Below, in pieces: positions 9,940-19,058 of a stretch of 64,000 nucleotides of DNA. The stretch lies in NCBI RefSeq assembly GCF_900105555.1, contig NZ_FNTZ01000001.1, forward strand, positions 1,550,001-1,614,000. The letters run 5' to 3'. A program made the position numbers and the translations under genes. Source of the stretch: Pseudomonas coleopterorum (GTDB lineage Bacteria > Pseudomonadota > Gammaproteobacteria > Pseudomonadales > Pseudomonadaceae). The notes beneath the pieces were generated by a model. It was not told where the DNA came from and ran no database searches. It saw only the letters and a program-made list of their open reading frames with translations. How positions within the stretch are numbered: the stretch's first letter is position 1; each line of letters opens with the position of its first letter.

Positions 9940-9947
9940 ATAAACTC

Positions 9948-10595
9948 CTAGGGTCGAATCAAATGGCCACAAGCCGGCAGGGGCTGGCCATCGAGCAGTG
10001 CACCGTGTTCGTCGAGGCGCACACGGCCTTCGGCGAACCAGCGCACTGCCAGCGGGTAGATCTGGTGTTCCTGGCTATGCACCCGGTGCGCCAGGGTCTC
10101 TGGCGTGTCGGTCGACTGTACCGGAATCACTGCCTGTACGACCAGTGGTCCGCCATCGAGTTCCTCGGTGACGAAGTGCACGCTGCAGCCGTGCTCGGCA
10201 TCACCTGCCTCGAGGGCGCGGCGGTGGGTATGCAGGCCTTTGTAGCGCGGTAGCAGGGAGGGATGGATGTTGAGCAGACGGCCGTGATAGTGGCGCACGA
10301 AGGACGGGCTGAGAATGCGCATGAAGCCGGCCAGCACCACCAGGTGCGGCTGGTACTGATCGATGAGATCGATCAGGGCCGCATCGAAGGCTTCGCGGTC
10401 GGCGAAACCCTGATGCTCCAGCACCCGTGCCTCGATGCCTGCATCGCGGGCGCGCTGCAGGCCGAGCGCATCGGCGCGATTGGAAATCACCGCGGCGATG
10501 CGGGCGGGGTGGCCCGCCTGCATGCTGTCCAGCAACGCCTGCAGATTACTGCCGGTGCCTGACAGCAGCACCACTACGTTACAGGTCGAAGGCAT
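9948..10595 (-). CDS. purN: Phosphoribosylglycinamide formyltransferase (GART 1)
   Basis: Transfers the formyl group of 10-formyl-THF to GAR in purine synthesis; 215 residues, normal length. It begins with VVLLSGTGSNLQALL (phosphate-binding loop). It holds the catalytic Asn-His-Asp set: NIHPSLLPRYKG gives the Asn and His, and the later STDTPETLAHRVHSQEHQIYP region is conserved. The ATG overlaps the purM stop by one base (coupled start). The order purM-purN is typical. Confidence 0.96.
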   Translation of the reverse strand: MPSTCNVVVLLSGTGSNLQALLDSMQAGHPARIAAVISNRADALGLQRARDAGIEARVLEHQGFADREAFDAALIDLIDQYQPHLVVLAGFMRILSPSFVRHYHGRLLNIHPSLLPRYKGLHTHRRALEAGDAEHGCSVHFVTEELDGGPLVVQAVIPVQSTDTPETLAHRVHSQEHQIYPLAVRWFAEGRVRLDEHGALLDGQPLPACGHLIRP

Positions 10596-11653
10596 CAGTG
10601 AGCCTTGAGGTTCTTCAGTTCGACCTGAGCGGCGCCTTCGGCGGCCTGGGCGATTTCACCGATGACCCACGGCTGCTCGCCGGCACTGCGCAGGGAGGCC
10701 AGGGTCTTCTCGACGTCGGCCTGAGCCACGCAGATGACCATGCCGACACCGCAGTTCAGCACGCGGTGCATTTCGTGCTCATCGACATTGCCCTGCTGCT
10801 GCAGCCAGTCGAACACGGCAGGACGCTGCCAGCTGGCGACGTCGACCACGGCCTGGGCACCTTTTGGCAGAACGCGCGGGATGTTGTCGAGCAGGCCGCC
10901 ACCGGTGATGTGGGCCATGGCCTTGACGGCGCCGGTGTCCTTGATCAGTTGCAGCAGCGGCTTGACGTAGATGCGGGTGGGCGCCATCAGCAGGTCGGTC
11001 AGCGGCTTGCCGTCGAGCTGGACGTTCTCGATGTCGGCACCGGCGACTTCGATGATCTTGCGGATCAGCGAATAGCCGTTGGAGTGTGGGCCCGAGGAGG
11101 GCAGGGCGATCAGCGCGTCGCCGTTGGCGACCTTGCTGCCGTCGATGATCTCGGCCTTCTCGACCACGCCTACGCAGAAGCCGGCCAGGTCGTAGTCTTC
11201 GCCTTCGTACATACCCGGCATTTCGGCCGTCTCGCCGCCCACCAGGGAGCAGCCGGCCAGTTCGCAACCGGCGCCGATACCGGTGACCACGGTGGCAGCG
11301 GTGTCGACGTTGAGCTTGCCGGTGGCGTAGTAGTCGAGGAAGAACAACGGCTCGGCGCCGCACACCACCAGGTCGTTGACGCACATGGCGACCAGGTCGA
11401 TGCCGATGCTTTCATGGCGGTCGAGGTTCAGCGCCAGACGCAGCTTGGTGCCCACGCCGTCGGTGCCCGACACCAGTACGGGCTGCTTGTAGCCGGCCGG
11501 GATTTCGCACAAGGCACCAAAACCGCCCAGGCCGCCCATGACCTCCGGGCGCGCGGTGCGCTTGGCGACGCCTTTGATGCGTTCGACCAATGCTTCACCG
11601 GCGTCGATGTCTACACCGGCGTCCTTGTAGCTCACGGAGGGTTTATTGCTCAT
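10595..11653 (-). CDS. purM: Phosphoribosylformylglycinamidine cyclo-ligase (AIR synthetase)
   Basis: ATP-dependent closure of the imidazole ring, FGAM to AIR, in purine synthesis; 352 residues. Visible motifs are [15 protein letters not shown] at the N-terminus, [26 protein letters not shown] and the glycine-rich [13 protein letters not shown]. First gene of purM-purN-DUF3108. Upstream on the minus strand a TAAAAT box at about 11717-11722 could be the -10; a -35 is not obvious. Confidence 0.97.
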   Translation of the reverse strand: MSNKPSVSYKDAGVDIDAGEALVERIKGVAKRTARPEVMGGLGGFGALCEIPAGYKQPVLVSGTDGVGTKLRLALNLDRHESIGIDLVAMCVNDLVVCGAEPLFFLDYYATGKLNVDTAATVVTGIGAGCELAGCSLVGGETAEMPGMYEGEDYDLAGFCVGVVEKAEIIDGSKVANGDALIALPSSGPHSNGYSLIRKIIEVAGADIENVQLDGKPLTDLLMAPTRIYVKPLLQLIKDTGAVKAMAHITGGGLLDNIPRVLPKGAQAVVDVASWQRPAVFDWLQQQGNVDEHEMHRVLNCGVGMVICVAQADVEKTLASLRSAGEQPWVIGEIAQAAEGAAQVELKNLKAH

Positions 11654-11812
11654 GATCCAGGCCTTTAAAGGAGGGAGTCGGGGGAGTCGACCGTCGTCGA
11701 TCCACGAAGGCGCGCGATTTTATCAGGCTTGCCCGAACGTCACCAGCGCGGTTCGCCGGTTGTGCCCTTGCCGGCCCCGGGTCGGCCGCAGCCAAGGGGC
11801 GCGCGGGCATGC

Positions 11813-11857
11813 TACATTGTGTTCCCAGATATTGTGTGCCGAGATATTGTGCGTCGA
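11813..11857. repeat. Three 15-bp tandem repeats upstream of the DUF2066 gene
   Basis: Units at 11813-11827, 11828-11842 and 11843-11857 share the core ATTGTG. The last two differ at only two positions (GATATTGTGTGCCGA and GATATTGTGCGTCGA); the first is more diverged. They lie 70-115 bp before the ATG of the DUF2066 gene in the purM/DUF2066 divergent region. Function unknown. Confidence 0.7.
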
Positions 11858-11928
11858 GATCGACCACTGAGCTTTTTGCCGATTGCACGGTCACAGCCAC
11901 AATCCGCTATTACCGTCGGGAAACGTCC

Positions 11929-12972
11929 ATGCGTCTGCGCCACTGCCTGCTAGCCACTTGTATCACCTTGTCGAGCGTTCAGCTTCACGCCGAAACCATC
12001 AGCAACCTGTATCAGGTGCGCGAGCCTGTGGCCAGCCAGACGCCCGAGGAGCGTACCCAGGCCACGCAGCGGGCGCTGGAGACCCTGGTGCTGCGCCTGA
12101 CCGGTGATGCCAAGGCGATTGCCAACCCCGGCCTGGCCAGCGTGCGCCAGGATCCGCAGCAGATCATCAGCCAGTATGGCTACGACGCCGGCCCGCCTGA
12201 GTCGCTGCAGGTCGATTTCGACATTGCCAGTACCGATAACGCCTTGCGCTCGGCCGGCCTGCCGACATGGGGCAGCAACCGCCCTTCGATCCTGGGCTGG
12301 TGGTTGAGCGACAGCGTCGAGGGGAGCAGCCTGGTTGGCGACGGGCAATCGGCCGCCGAGCCGCTGCGCCGTGCGGCTCAGCACCGCGGCCTGCCGTTGC
12401 GCCTGCCCCTGGCCGATCTCGGCGAGCAGGGCGTCGGCACCGCACAGAACATCGAGGCCAGCGATTCGGCAGCGCTGCGCAGCGCTTCCGAGCGGTACGG
12501 CGCCGATGCTCTGCTGGCCGTACATGCCCGTGAAGAAGAGGGCAAATGGTCGGGCACCTGGCGCCTGTGGCTGGGCAACCAGCGTGAGCAGGGCAAGGCC
12601 GAGGGCGCGGATCAAGCGGCCCTTGCCGATGCCGTGCTCCTGGCCGTCAGCCAGCGTTTGGCCACGCGCTTCGTCGCCAAACCCGGCGCCAGCACCGAAA
12701 TGACCCTGGCGGTGGAAGGCATGAACCTGGAGCGTTACGCGCAGATGGGTCGCCTGCTTGAGTCCTACGGTGCGCGAGTGCGTACCGTGGACGGCGACAA
12801 GGTGATCTATCGCGTGACCGGCAGCGCCGAACAACTGCGCGCCCAGCTGGGTCTGGCCAAATTGCAGGAAGTGCCGTACCAGGCGCCGGTCGTACCGGTC
12901 GATGCCCAAGCCGCTCCCGGCGCACCGGCACCGGCGGCGCAACCCTCACCGGACCTGAACTTCCGCTGGTAA
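11929..12972 (+). CDS. DUF2066 exported protein
   Basis: A 347-residue protein with an N-terminal signal peptide (MRLRHCLLATCITLSSVQLHA, cleavage near residue 21). The mature part is the DUF2066 domain (VREPVASQTPEERTQATQRALETLV, LPTWGSNRPSILGWW). The C-terminal tail is rich in Pro and Ala (about 325-342) before LNFRW. The function of the family is unknown. The ATG at 11929 starts the signal peptide; an earlier in-frame start would run through the tandem repeat. It is divergent from purM and precedes the PerM-type gene, as in other Pseudomonas. Confidence 0.88.
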   Translation: MRLRHCLLATCITLSSVQLHAETISNLYQVREPVASQTPEERTQATQRALETLVLRLTGDAKAIANPGLASVRQDPQQIISQYGYDAGPPESLQVDFDIASTDNALRSAGLPTWGSNRPSILGWWLSDSVEGSSLVGDGQSAAEPLRRAAQHRGLPLRLPLADLGEQGVGTAQNIEASDSAALRSASERYGADALLAVHAREEEGKWSGTWRLWLGNQREQGKAEGADQAALADAVLLAVSQRLATRFVAKPGASTEMTLAVEGMNLERYAQMGRLLESYGARVRTVDGDKVIYRVTGSAEQLRAQLGLAKLQEVPYQAPVVPVDAQAAPGAPAPAAQPSPDLNFRW

Positions 12973-12978
12973 GTGGTC

Positions 12979-13018
12979 GAGAAAATGCGCCGCCGCTCGT
13001 GTGGCGCATTCGTTTCTC
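12979..13018 (+). other. Hairpin between the DUF2066 and PerM genes
   Basis: AATGCGCC and GGCGCATT pair around an 11-base loop, and the stem extends with GAGAAA / TTTCTC through a bulge. It lacks a clean T run, so it may be an attenuator or RNA-stabilising element rather than a full terminator. Confidence 0.5.
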
Positions 13019-13067
13019 GCTGACTGAATCCGCTTTCAATCTCTTCTATATATAGCTGAGCTGCCTG

Positions 13068-14141
13068 ATGACTGATATGCGCCGTTGGTTCTGGCTGGGG
13101 GCAGTGCTGCTGCTCTGCGTCTTTCTTTATGTGCTGCACCCGATTCTCTCGCCGTTCCTGGTGGGTATCCTGCTGGCCTATCTGGCCGATCCACTGGTCG
13201 ACAAGCTGGAGAAATGGAAGTTGTCGCGCACCTGGGGCGTGGTGGTGGTGTTCGCCCTGTTCACGCTGCTGTTGGTCCTGGCGCTGCTGGTGCTGATTCC
13301 CATGCTCGCCAAGCAGCTCGTCAGCCTGTATCAGATGGCCCCGCAGATGCTCGACTGGCTGCAGCACACAGCGCTGCCGTGGGTGCAAACTCGACTGGGT
13401 CTGGCCGAAGGCTTCTGGAAGTTCGACCAGATCAAGGCTGCCATCAGCAGTCACATGGGGCAGACGACCGACATGGTCGGAGTGATCCTGTCCCAGGCCA
13501 CCGCCTCGGGGCTGGCGCTGATGGCCTGGCTGGCCAACTTCGTGTTGATTCCGGTGGTGGCGTTCTACCTGCTGCGCGACTGGGACCTGATGATGGCGAA
13601 GATCCGCAGCCTGCTCCCGCGCCAGCGCGAAGGGCAGATCGTACGCCTGGCTGGCGAGTGTCACGAGGTGCTCGGCGCGTTCGTGCGCGGGCAGTTGCTG
13701 GTGATGTTGGCCCTGGGCGTGATCTATGCCACCGGGTTGATGCTGGTGGGGCTGCAACTGGGCCTGTTGATCGGCGTCGTGGCGGGGCTCGCGGCCATCG
13801 TGCCGTACATGGGCTTCGTCATCGGCATCGGTTCGGCGATCATCGCCGGGCTGTTCCAGTTCGGTCTGGATCCTTTCCACCTGATTGCCATCGTGGCCGT
13901 GTTCATGATCGGCCAGGCGCTCGAAGGCATGGTGCTGACGCCCCTGCTGGTGGGTGATCGCATCGGCCTGCATCCGGTGGCGGTGATCTTCGCCATCCTG
14001 GCCGGCGGCGAGCTGTTCGGTTTCACCGGTGTGCTGCTGGCCTTGCCGGTGGCGGCGGTGATCATGGTGCTGGTACGGCATATGCACGACCTGTACAAGG
14101 ACTCGGACATCTATGCCGGTTCCGAGGATCCAGACCTCTGA
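13068..14141 (+). CDS. AI-2E/PerM family membrane protein
   Basis: A 357-residue inner-membrane protein with about seven to eight transmembrane segments. Two N-terminal ones (FWLGAVLLLCVFLYVLHPIL and the following helix) are followed by one at about 60-85, a soluble loop with amphipathic helices (about 90-150), then a compact helical bundle to the C-terminus. This is the AI-2E transporter/PerM family (UPF0118), with members proposed to export autoinducer-2 or act in ion exchange; the substrate here is unknown. It sits just before hda, as perM does in many gammaproteobacteria. Confidence 0.9.
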   Translation: MTDMRRWFWLGAVLLLCVFLYVLHPILSPFLVGILLAYLADPLVDKLEKWKLSRTWGVVVVFALFTLLLVLALLVLIPMLAKQLVSLYQMAPQMLDWLQHTALPWVQTRLGLAEGFWKFDQIKAAISSHMGQTTDMVGVILSQATASGLALMAWLANFVLIPVVAFYLLRDWDLMMAKIRSLLPRQREGQIVRLAGECHEVLGAFVRGQLLVMLALGVIYATGLMLVGLQLGLLIGVVAGLAAIVPYMGFVIGIGSAIIAGLFQFGLDPFHLIAIVAVFMIGQALEGMVLTPLLVGDRIGLHPVAVIFAILAGGELFGFTGVLLALPVAAVIMVLVRHMHDLYKDSDIYAGSEDPDL

Positions 14142-14154
14142 ATGCGACTGGCCG

Positions 14155-14176
14155 CCGGGGCCTTCAGAGGCCCCGG
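14155..14176. other. GC-rich hairpin after the PerM gene
   Basis: A perfect 8-bp stem CCGGGGCC / GGCCCCGG with loop TTCAGA, 13 bp after the stop. There is no T run, so termination here is uncertain. Confidence 0.55.
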
Positions 14177-14293
14177 TAAACCGTTGATTTATCAAGCAGT
14201 GTTGCGCATTGTGCGGCTGCTCGGGCAGGTATAGACTTTGCACACTTCACATTGAGGCCCGTTGCAGCTCGATCCCAGAGCTGTTCAGCCAGC

Positions 14294-14998
14294 ATGAAAC
14301 CGATTCAGCTGCCCCTAGGTGTGCGTCTGCGGGATGACGCGACCTTCATCAATTACTACCCAGGCGCCAATGCCGCGGCACTCGGCTACGTCGAGCGCCT
14401 GTGCGAAGCCGAGGCCGGGTGGACCGAAAGCCTGATCTACCTGTGGGGCAAGCATGGGGTAGGGCGCACCCATTTGTTGCACGCTGCCTGCCTTCGGTTC
14501 GAGCAGTTGGGCGAACCGGCGGTGTACCTGCCCCTGGCCGAGCTGCTCGATCGCGGTGTGGGCATTCTCGATGACCTGGCCCAGTACGAGCTGGTCTGCC
14601 TGGATGACCTGCAGGTGGTGGCCGGCAAGCCGGAATGGGAAGAGGCCCTGTTCCACCTGTTCAACCGCCTGCGCGACAGCGGCCGCCGTTTGCTGATCGC
14701 CGCCTCTCACTCGCCTCGCGAACTGCCGGTGAAGCTCGCCGACCTCAAGTCCCGCCTGACCCTGGCTTTGATCTTCCAGATGCGTCCGCTGTCCGACGAG
14801 GACAAACTGCGCGCCCTGCAATTGCGTGCGTCGCGTCGCGGTCTGCACCTGACCGACGAGGTCGGGCATTTCATTCTCACCCGCGGCACGCGCAGCATGA
14901 GCGCGCTGTTCGACCTCCTGGAGCGTCTCGACCAGGCCTCGCTGCAGGCGCAGCGCAAGCTGACCATCCCCTTCCTCAAGGAAACGCTGGGCTGGTAG
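14294..14998 (+). CDS. hda: DnaA regulatory inactivator Hda
   Basis: DnaA-related AAA+ protein, 234 residues, that with the DNA sliding clamp stimulates hydrolysis of DnaA-ATP (RIDA). The N-terminal clamp-binding motif is IQLPLGV (about residues 3-9). Walker A is degenerate, GKHGVGRTH; Walker B is LVCLDDL; sensor 2 and lid follow (TRGTRSMSALFDLLERLD). The DnaA DNA-binding domain IV is absent, as expected. I chose the ATG at 14294, which places the clamp motif at the N-terminus. Confidence 0.94.
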   Translation: MKPIQLPLGVRLRDDATFINYYPGANAAALGYVERLCEAEAGWTESLIYLWGKHGVGRTHLLHAACLRFEQLGEPAVYLPLAELLDRGVGILDDLAQYELVCLDDLQVVAGKPEWEEALFHLFNRLRDSGRRLLIAASHSPRELPVKLADLKSRLTLALIFQMRPLSDEDKLRALQLRASRRGLHLTDEVGHFILTRGTRSMSALFDLLERLDQASLQAQRKLTIPFLKETLGW

Positions 14999-15245
14999 TC
15001 GGGCGGCTCGATTCAACCGCTCTATGACCTGTTTCATGGATGTTCCATTCGGTTCTAACGGAACTTGCACACCCGGTTTATCTGTATACCTGTCCAGTTC
15101 CCGTGATGGCTATGTGCGACCATTTATCGCCCAATGATTCCGGGGATTTTGGGCCATTACCGTGCAAACGCCCATCCGCCGGGCTGCAAAACGGGGCGTT
15201 AGATGTCAGCATAATTCTCCGGAGTCACATTTCGTTCGATTGAAT

Positions 15246-15273
15246 TTGCAAATAATCGCCAGACGGGTATAGT
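15246..15273 (+). promoter_or_regulatory. Sigma-70-like promoter of the NlpC/P60 pair
   Basis: TTGCAA (15246-15251), a 16-bp spacer and TATAGT (15268-15273), 38 bp before the ATG. The remainder of the 312-bp gap 14999-15245 shows no gene or strong hairpin that I can support. Confidence 0.65.
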
Positions 15274-15310
15274 CGCCACTTCTCAACTATTCCTTGTCAC
15301 GGTCGTGCCC

Positions 15311-15946
15311 ATGCTCAATCGCTTAGCACCCCTCGTGCCCATCGCACTGTTGACCCTTCTGGTCGGTTGCGCGGCGCAAGCCCCGGTCTCCCAGCAGCAG
15401 GTCCTGGACCCGGTCACCGCCGTCCAGCCGCATCAATCCCCCTCGAAGGCCTCGCTGGTTTTCGAAGACGAAATCACCACCGAAGACGAACTGGCCCAGT
15501 TCGACGGCAGCAAGGCCTACAGCCTGCCGATCCTGGCCGACAGCATTCTGGAGCGTGGCAAATCCCTGATCGGCACCCGCTACCGTTTCGGTGGCACAGA
15601 CAAGGCGTCGGGTTTCGATTGCAGCGGTTTCATCGGTTATCTGTTTCGCGAAGAGGCGGGCATGAACCTGCCGCGTTCGACCCGCGAGATGATCAACGTC
15701 AAGGCGCCCCTGGTCGCACGCAACAAGCTCAAGCCGGGTGATCTGCTGTTCTTCAGCACCAATGGCCGCGGTCGTGTCAGCCATGCCGGCATCTACCTGG
15801 GTGATGACCAGTTCATTCACTCCAGCAGCCGCCGCAGCGGTGGTGTACGAGTCGACAGCCTGGGCGACAGCTACTGGAGCAAGACCTTCATCGAGGCCAA
15901 GCGGGCCTTGGCCATGGCGCCTGCCACGATGATCTCCAGCAAATAA
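15311..15946 (+). CDS. NlpC/P60 family lipoprotein peptidase (first of a pair)
   Basis: Outer-envelope cell-wall hydrolase of the MepS/Spr type, 211 residues. A lipoprotein signal ends with lipobox LVGC (Cys20). The NlpC/P60 domain starts at about residue 75 and carries the Cys-His-His triad: C104 in DCSGF, H158 in SHAGIY and H170 in FIHSS. The family cuts D-Glu/mDAP or mDAP cross-links in peptidoglycan. I chose the ATG at 15311; a GTG two codons earlier adds nothing. A paralogue follows about 100 bp downstream. Confidence 0.9.
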   Translation: MLNRLAPLVPIALLTLLVGCAAQAPVSQQQVLDPVTAVQPHQSPSKASLVFEDEITTEDELAQFDGSKAYSLPILADSILERGKSLIGTRYRFGGTDKASGFDCSGFIGYLFREEAGMNLPRSTREMINVKAPLVARNKLKPGDLLFFSTNGRGRVSHAGIYLGDDQFIHSSSRRSGGVRVDSLGDSYWSKTFIEAKRALAMAPATMISSK

Positions 15947-16054
15947 CAGACGCAGCGCAACGAAGCGGCGGTGAGGTGAAAACCTCAGCGCCGTTTGTGT
16001 TTTCGGGTAATGAATCTAGTCTATTACGGCAGTTGGCTCAGGATGGTTCGGTAC

Positions 16055-16600
16055 ATGTCTACCCAGGCACGCGTTTTCGCTTCAATCGCAATGGCCGCCA
16101 TCCTCGCTGGGTGCGCCAGCGCGCCTCCGGCCAAAGTGGTGAGGCCCAAGGTCATCAATCCGATCGTCAAGAACCCGAACAACGACATGGTCGGCGCTGC
16201 CGACGACGTGCTGTTTCGGGCATTGGGATTGGTAGGTACACCGTACCGCTGGGGGGGTAATACACCCGACTCGGGCTTCGACTGCAGCGGCCTGATCAGC
16301 TTCGTCTACCGCGACGCCGCCGGCATCGCGTTGCCGCGCTCGACTCGGGAAATGATCGTCATGCGCTCCCCCGATGTCGACCAGTCCCACCTGCAGTCCG
16401 GTGACCTGGTGTTTTTCGCCACCAGCGGCGGCTCGCAGGTCAGCCACGCGGGGATCTATGTGGGTGAGGGACGTTTCGTGCACGCACCGTCGAGTGGCGG
16501 TACGGTCAAGCTCGATTACCTGAACAAGCCCTATTGGCAGAAAGCCTACCTCAACGCCAAGCGGGTGTTGCAACCCGGCCAGTTGGCCCGCAACCCGTGA
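16055..16600 (+). CDS. NlpC/P60 family lipoprotein peptidase (second of a pair)
   Basis: A 181-residue lipoprotein with lipobox LAGC (Cys20) and an NlpC/P60 domain from about residue 48. The catalytic set is C77 (DCSGL), H131 (SHAGIY) and H143 (FVHAP). It shares PRSTREM and SHAGIY with the preceding gene, so the two are tandem paralogues. The start is uncertain: ATG 16055 gives a standard lipoprotein signal with AGGA about 11 bases upstream; ATG 16043 adds four residues. A run of seven G inside the RWGGN codons (about 16251-16257) is intact in frame. Confidence 0.88.
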   Translation: MSTQARVFASIAMAAILAGCASAPPAKVVRPKVINPIVKNPNNDMVGAADDVLFRALGLVGTPYRWGGNTPDSGFDCSGLISFVYRDAAGIALPRSTREMIVMRSPDVDQSHLQSGDLVFFATSGGSQVSHAGIYVGEGRFVHAPSSGGTVKLDYLNKPYWQKAYLNAKRVLQPGQLARNP

Positions 16601-16639
16601 CGGCAACAGGGCGAGTCTCCTCGCCCTGTTCAATCCACA

Positions 16640-17953
16640 TCACTTGGCGGCAGTGACTCGCCAGATCTTGTTGCCCACATCGTCTGCAACCAGTACTCCA
16701 CCCTTGTGATCGGGCAATACCGCGACCGGGCGACCCATGGCCTTCTCGTCTGAATTGAGAAAGCCGCTCAGCAGATCGATCGGTTGACCGCTCGGCTTGC
16801 CGTCCACGAACGGTACGAACACCACCTTGTAACCACTGTGCGGCTTGCGGTTCCAGGAGCCATGCTGGCCAATCAGGGCGCCGGTGGTGAAAGGTGCGGG
16901 CAAGCCACTGCCGTCGGCGAAACTCAGGCCCAGCGAAGCGGTGTGCGGGCCGACTGCGTAATCGGGAGCAATGGCCTTGGCCACCAGCTCAGGATTCTGC
17001 GGCTCGACGCGCACGTCTACGTGCTGACCGTAGTAACTGTAGGGCCAGCCATAGAAGCCACCGTCCTTGACCGAAGTGATGTAGTCAGGCACCAGGTCGC
17101 TGCCGATTTCGTCACGTTCGTTCACGGCTGTCCACAGCTTGCCCGTCTTCGGTTCCCAGGCCATGCCGTTGGGGTTGCGCAAGCCGGAGGCGAAGATGCG
17201 GTGCTGGCCGGTGGCAGCGTCCACTTCCCAGATCGCTGCACGACCTTGTTCCTGATCCATGCCGTTTTCGCCAACGTTGCTGTTCGAGCCGACGGTGACG
17301 TACAGCTTCTTGCCGTCGGGGCTGGCGATGACGTTCTTGGTCCAGTGGTGGTTGAGCGTGCCGCCCGGCAGGTCAACGACTTTCTCGCCCGCGCCGCTGA
17401 TCGAGGTGGCGCCGTCGGTGTACTTGAAGCGCAGCAGCTTGTCGGTGTCCGCCACATAGAAGTCGTTGCCGACCAGGGTCATGCCGAAGGGCGAGTTGAG
17501 GTTGGTGATGAAGACCGTGCGAGTTTCGGCCACACCGTCACCGTCCTTGTCGCGCAACAGGGAAATCCGGTTGGCGCTGGGCACGCCCGCGCCGGCGCGG
17601 CTCATCACCTTCTCCATGACGAAGCCACGTATGCCTTTGCTGTCGTCCGGCTTGGCCGGGGAGTTGGTTTCAGCCACCAACACGTCCCCGTTGGGCAGCA
17701 CGTACAGCCAGCGTGGGTGGTCCAGGTCCGCGGCGAAGGCGGCCACTTGAGTACCGGGCGCCGCCGTGGGCTTGCCCCCTTCGGCCCAGCCGATGGCCGG
17801 TGCGATGTTGACGGTGGGGATCAGGGTCTTGTTGGGTTCGGGCAGTTTGGGCGAGGGCCCGGTCCCGTCGCTGACCTGCAACGATGACGTTTCACCACAG
17901 GCGGCGAGGCCGGCTGCCAGCAGGATCAATGTAGCGAGGCGGGTCTTGTGCAT
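16640..17953 (-). CDS. L-sorbosone dehydrogenase-like PQQ-type lipoprotein
   Basis: A 437-residue lipoprotein (signal [19 protein letters not shown], lipobox LAAC, Cys19) with a six-bladed beta-propeller of the soluble glucose/sorbosone dehydrogenase family. Supporting segments are [66 protein letters not shown] and GQHGSWNRK. Members use PQQ to oxidise sugars or aldehydes in the periplasm; the substrate here is not known. I chose the ATG at 17953; a GTG nine codons upstream is possible. Transcribed away from the cob riboswitch. Confidence 0.85.
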   Translation of the reverse strand: MHKTRLATLILLAAGLAACGETSSLQVSDGTGPSPKLPEPNKTLIPTVNIAPAIGWAEGGKPTAAPGTQVAAFAADLDHPRWLYVLPNGDVLVAETNSPAKPDDSKGIRGFVMEKVMSRAGAGVPSANRISLLRDKDGDGVAETRTVFITNLNSPFGMTLVGNDFYVADTDKLLRFKYTDGATSISGAGEKVVDLPGGTLNHHWTKNVIASPDGKKLYVTVGSNSNVGENGMDQEQGRAAIWEVDAATGQHRIFASGLRNPNGMAWEPKTGKLWTAVNERDEIGSDLVPDYITSVKDGGFYGWPYSYYGQHVDVRVEPQNPELVAKAIAPDYAVGPHTASLGLSFADGSGLPAPFTTGALIGQHGSWNRKPHSGYKVVFVPFVDGKPSGQPIDLLSGFLNSDEKAMGRPVAVLPDHKGGVLVADDVGNKIWRVTAAK

Positions 17954-18048
17954 GGTCGGGCTCTCTGAGGTTTTGTTCACACAGGGTAGAGGCGTCGGGT
18001 CTGGGCAAGGTTCAACCGCGTTGTCCGTCAGCAGCGGTGGTGGATCAA

Positions 18049-18077
18049 TTGACGCTCCGGGCGCAACCCTCTAACCT
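18049..18077 (+). promoter_or_regulatory. Possible promoter of the cobalamin riboswitch/cob operon
   Basis: TTGACG (18049-18054), a 17-bp spacer and TAACCT (18072-18077), ending about 10 bases before the riboswitch begins. The -35 is near consensus, the -10 is weak. This is the only pair with good spacing that I see in 17954-18086. Confidence 0.5.
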
Positions 18078-18085
18078 GCGCGGCT

Positions 18086-18282
18086 GTTCCAGGTGCTCGG
18101 CGATCAGGCGATCGACCCGAGTGAAACAGGGAAGCCGGTGCGCAGCGTTTACGCGCCATGCCGGCGCTGCCCCCGCAACGGTAGACGAGTCAAGGCTGCA
18201 CACGATGCCACTGAAGCGATTCGGGAAGGCGTGTCGCCTGGGTGTACAGACCCCGCTCGTGAGCCCGGAGACCGGCCTGGCG
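18086..18282 (+). ncRNA. Cobalamin (AdoCbl) riboswitch
   Basis: A leader RNA that binds coenzyme B12 and represses the downstream cob genes. Conserved blocks are in order: AGGTGC (18091-18096), CAGGGAAGCCGGTG (18127-18140), GCTGCCCCCGCAACGGTA (18166-18183), GCCACTG (18207-18213), CGGGAAGGCG (18222-18231) and the B12 box with AGCCCGGAGACCGGCC (about 18262-18277). A T6 run follows at about 18285-18290 and may be part of the expression platform. The 160 bases from there to the cobO ATG contain no other gene. Confidence 0.95.
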
Positions 18283-18446
18283 CATTTTTTACGGCTCGTT
18301 GCAGATCCCACGATGGCGTGGGCCTGGGGCGTGCCCTGATCCATCTTCTGTCGCGCGGGGAGAGCGGCATTGACGTTCACTGTCCGGCCAGTTGGCCGCG
18401 GTGTCGCGTCGATGCCGCCTGCGCGCAGGTGTAGCGGAGAGCCACC

Positions 18447-19058
18447 ATGAACGAAACAGCCGAGCGCGACGCCCGTCACCTGGCGCGCATGCTGCGCAAG
18501 AAAGCCGTGATCGACGAACGCATCGCCAACTCCCCCAACCAATGTGGCTTGCTGCTGGTGCTCAGCGGCAACGGCAAGGGCAAGAGCAGCTCGGCTTTCG
18601 GCATGCTCGCGCGGGCCATGGGCCACGACCTGCAGTGCGGCGTGGTGCAATTCATCAAGGGGCGCAACAGCACCGGCGAGGAGCTGTTCTTCCGACGCTT
18701 TCCCGAGCAGGTGCGCTACCACGTGATGGGCGAAGGCTTCACCTGGGAAACCCAGGATCGCCAGCGTGACATCGCGGCGGCCGAAGCGGCCTGGGAAGTC
18801 TCCAGGCAACTGCTGCGCGATCCAGCCATTGGCCTGGTGGTGCTCGACGAACTCAATATCGCGCTCAAGCACGGGTATCTCGACCTGGACACCGTGCTGA
18901 GCGATCTGCAGGCGCGTCCACCCATGCAGCATGTGATCGTCACCGGCCGTGGCGCCAAGCCCGAGCTGATCGAGCTGGCCGACACGGTGACCGAAATGGG
19001 CATGATCAAGCATGCTTTCCAGGCTGGCATCCGTGCCCAGAAGGGCATCGAGCTATGA
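18447..19058 (+). CDS. cobO: Cob(I)yrinic acid a,c-diamide adenosyltransferase
   Basis: ATP:corrinoid adenosyltransferase of the BtuR/CobA type, 203 residues. It puts the 5'-deoxyadenosyl group on cobalt of cobyrinic acid diamide and salvaged corrinoids. The P-loop is SGNGKGKSSSAFG (about residues 40-52). Other family segments are QFIKG, GEGFTWETQD, VVLDELNIALKHGYL and HVIVTGRGA. First gene after the riboswitch; its stop overlaps the cobB start (ATGA), beginning a run of coupled genes up to cobS. Confidence 0.96.
   Translation: MNETAERDARHLARMLRKKAVIDERIANSPNQCGLLLVLSGNGKGKSSSAFGMLARAMGHDLQCGVVQFIKGRNSTGEELFFRRFPEQVRYHVMGEGFTWETQDRQRDIAAAEAAWEVSRQLLRDPAIGLVVLDELNIALKHGYLDLDTVLSDLQARPPMQHVIVTGRGAKPELIELADTVTEMGMIKHAFQAGIRAQKGIEL

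Noticed and set aside
12807..14243. A 478-codon minus-strand frame opposite the PerM gene
   Set aside because: The translation is His/Gln-rich, as expected from antisense reading of hydrophobic codons; no motif.
15040..15243. A 67-codon frame between hda and the first NlpC/P60 gene
   Set aside because: No ribosome site or domain; the region fits an upstream regulatory gap.
16251..16257. G7 run in the second NlpC/P60 gene as a frameshift site
   Set aside because: The frame is intact across it and encodes the conserved WGG; no second frame continues the protein.
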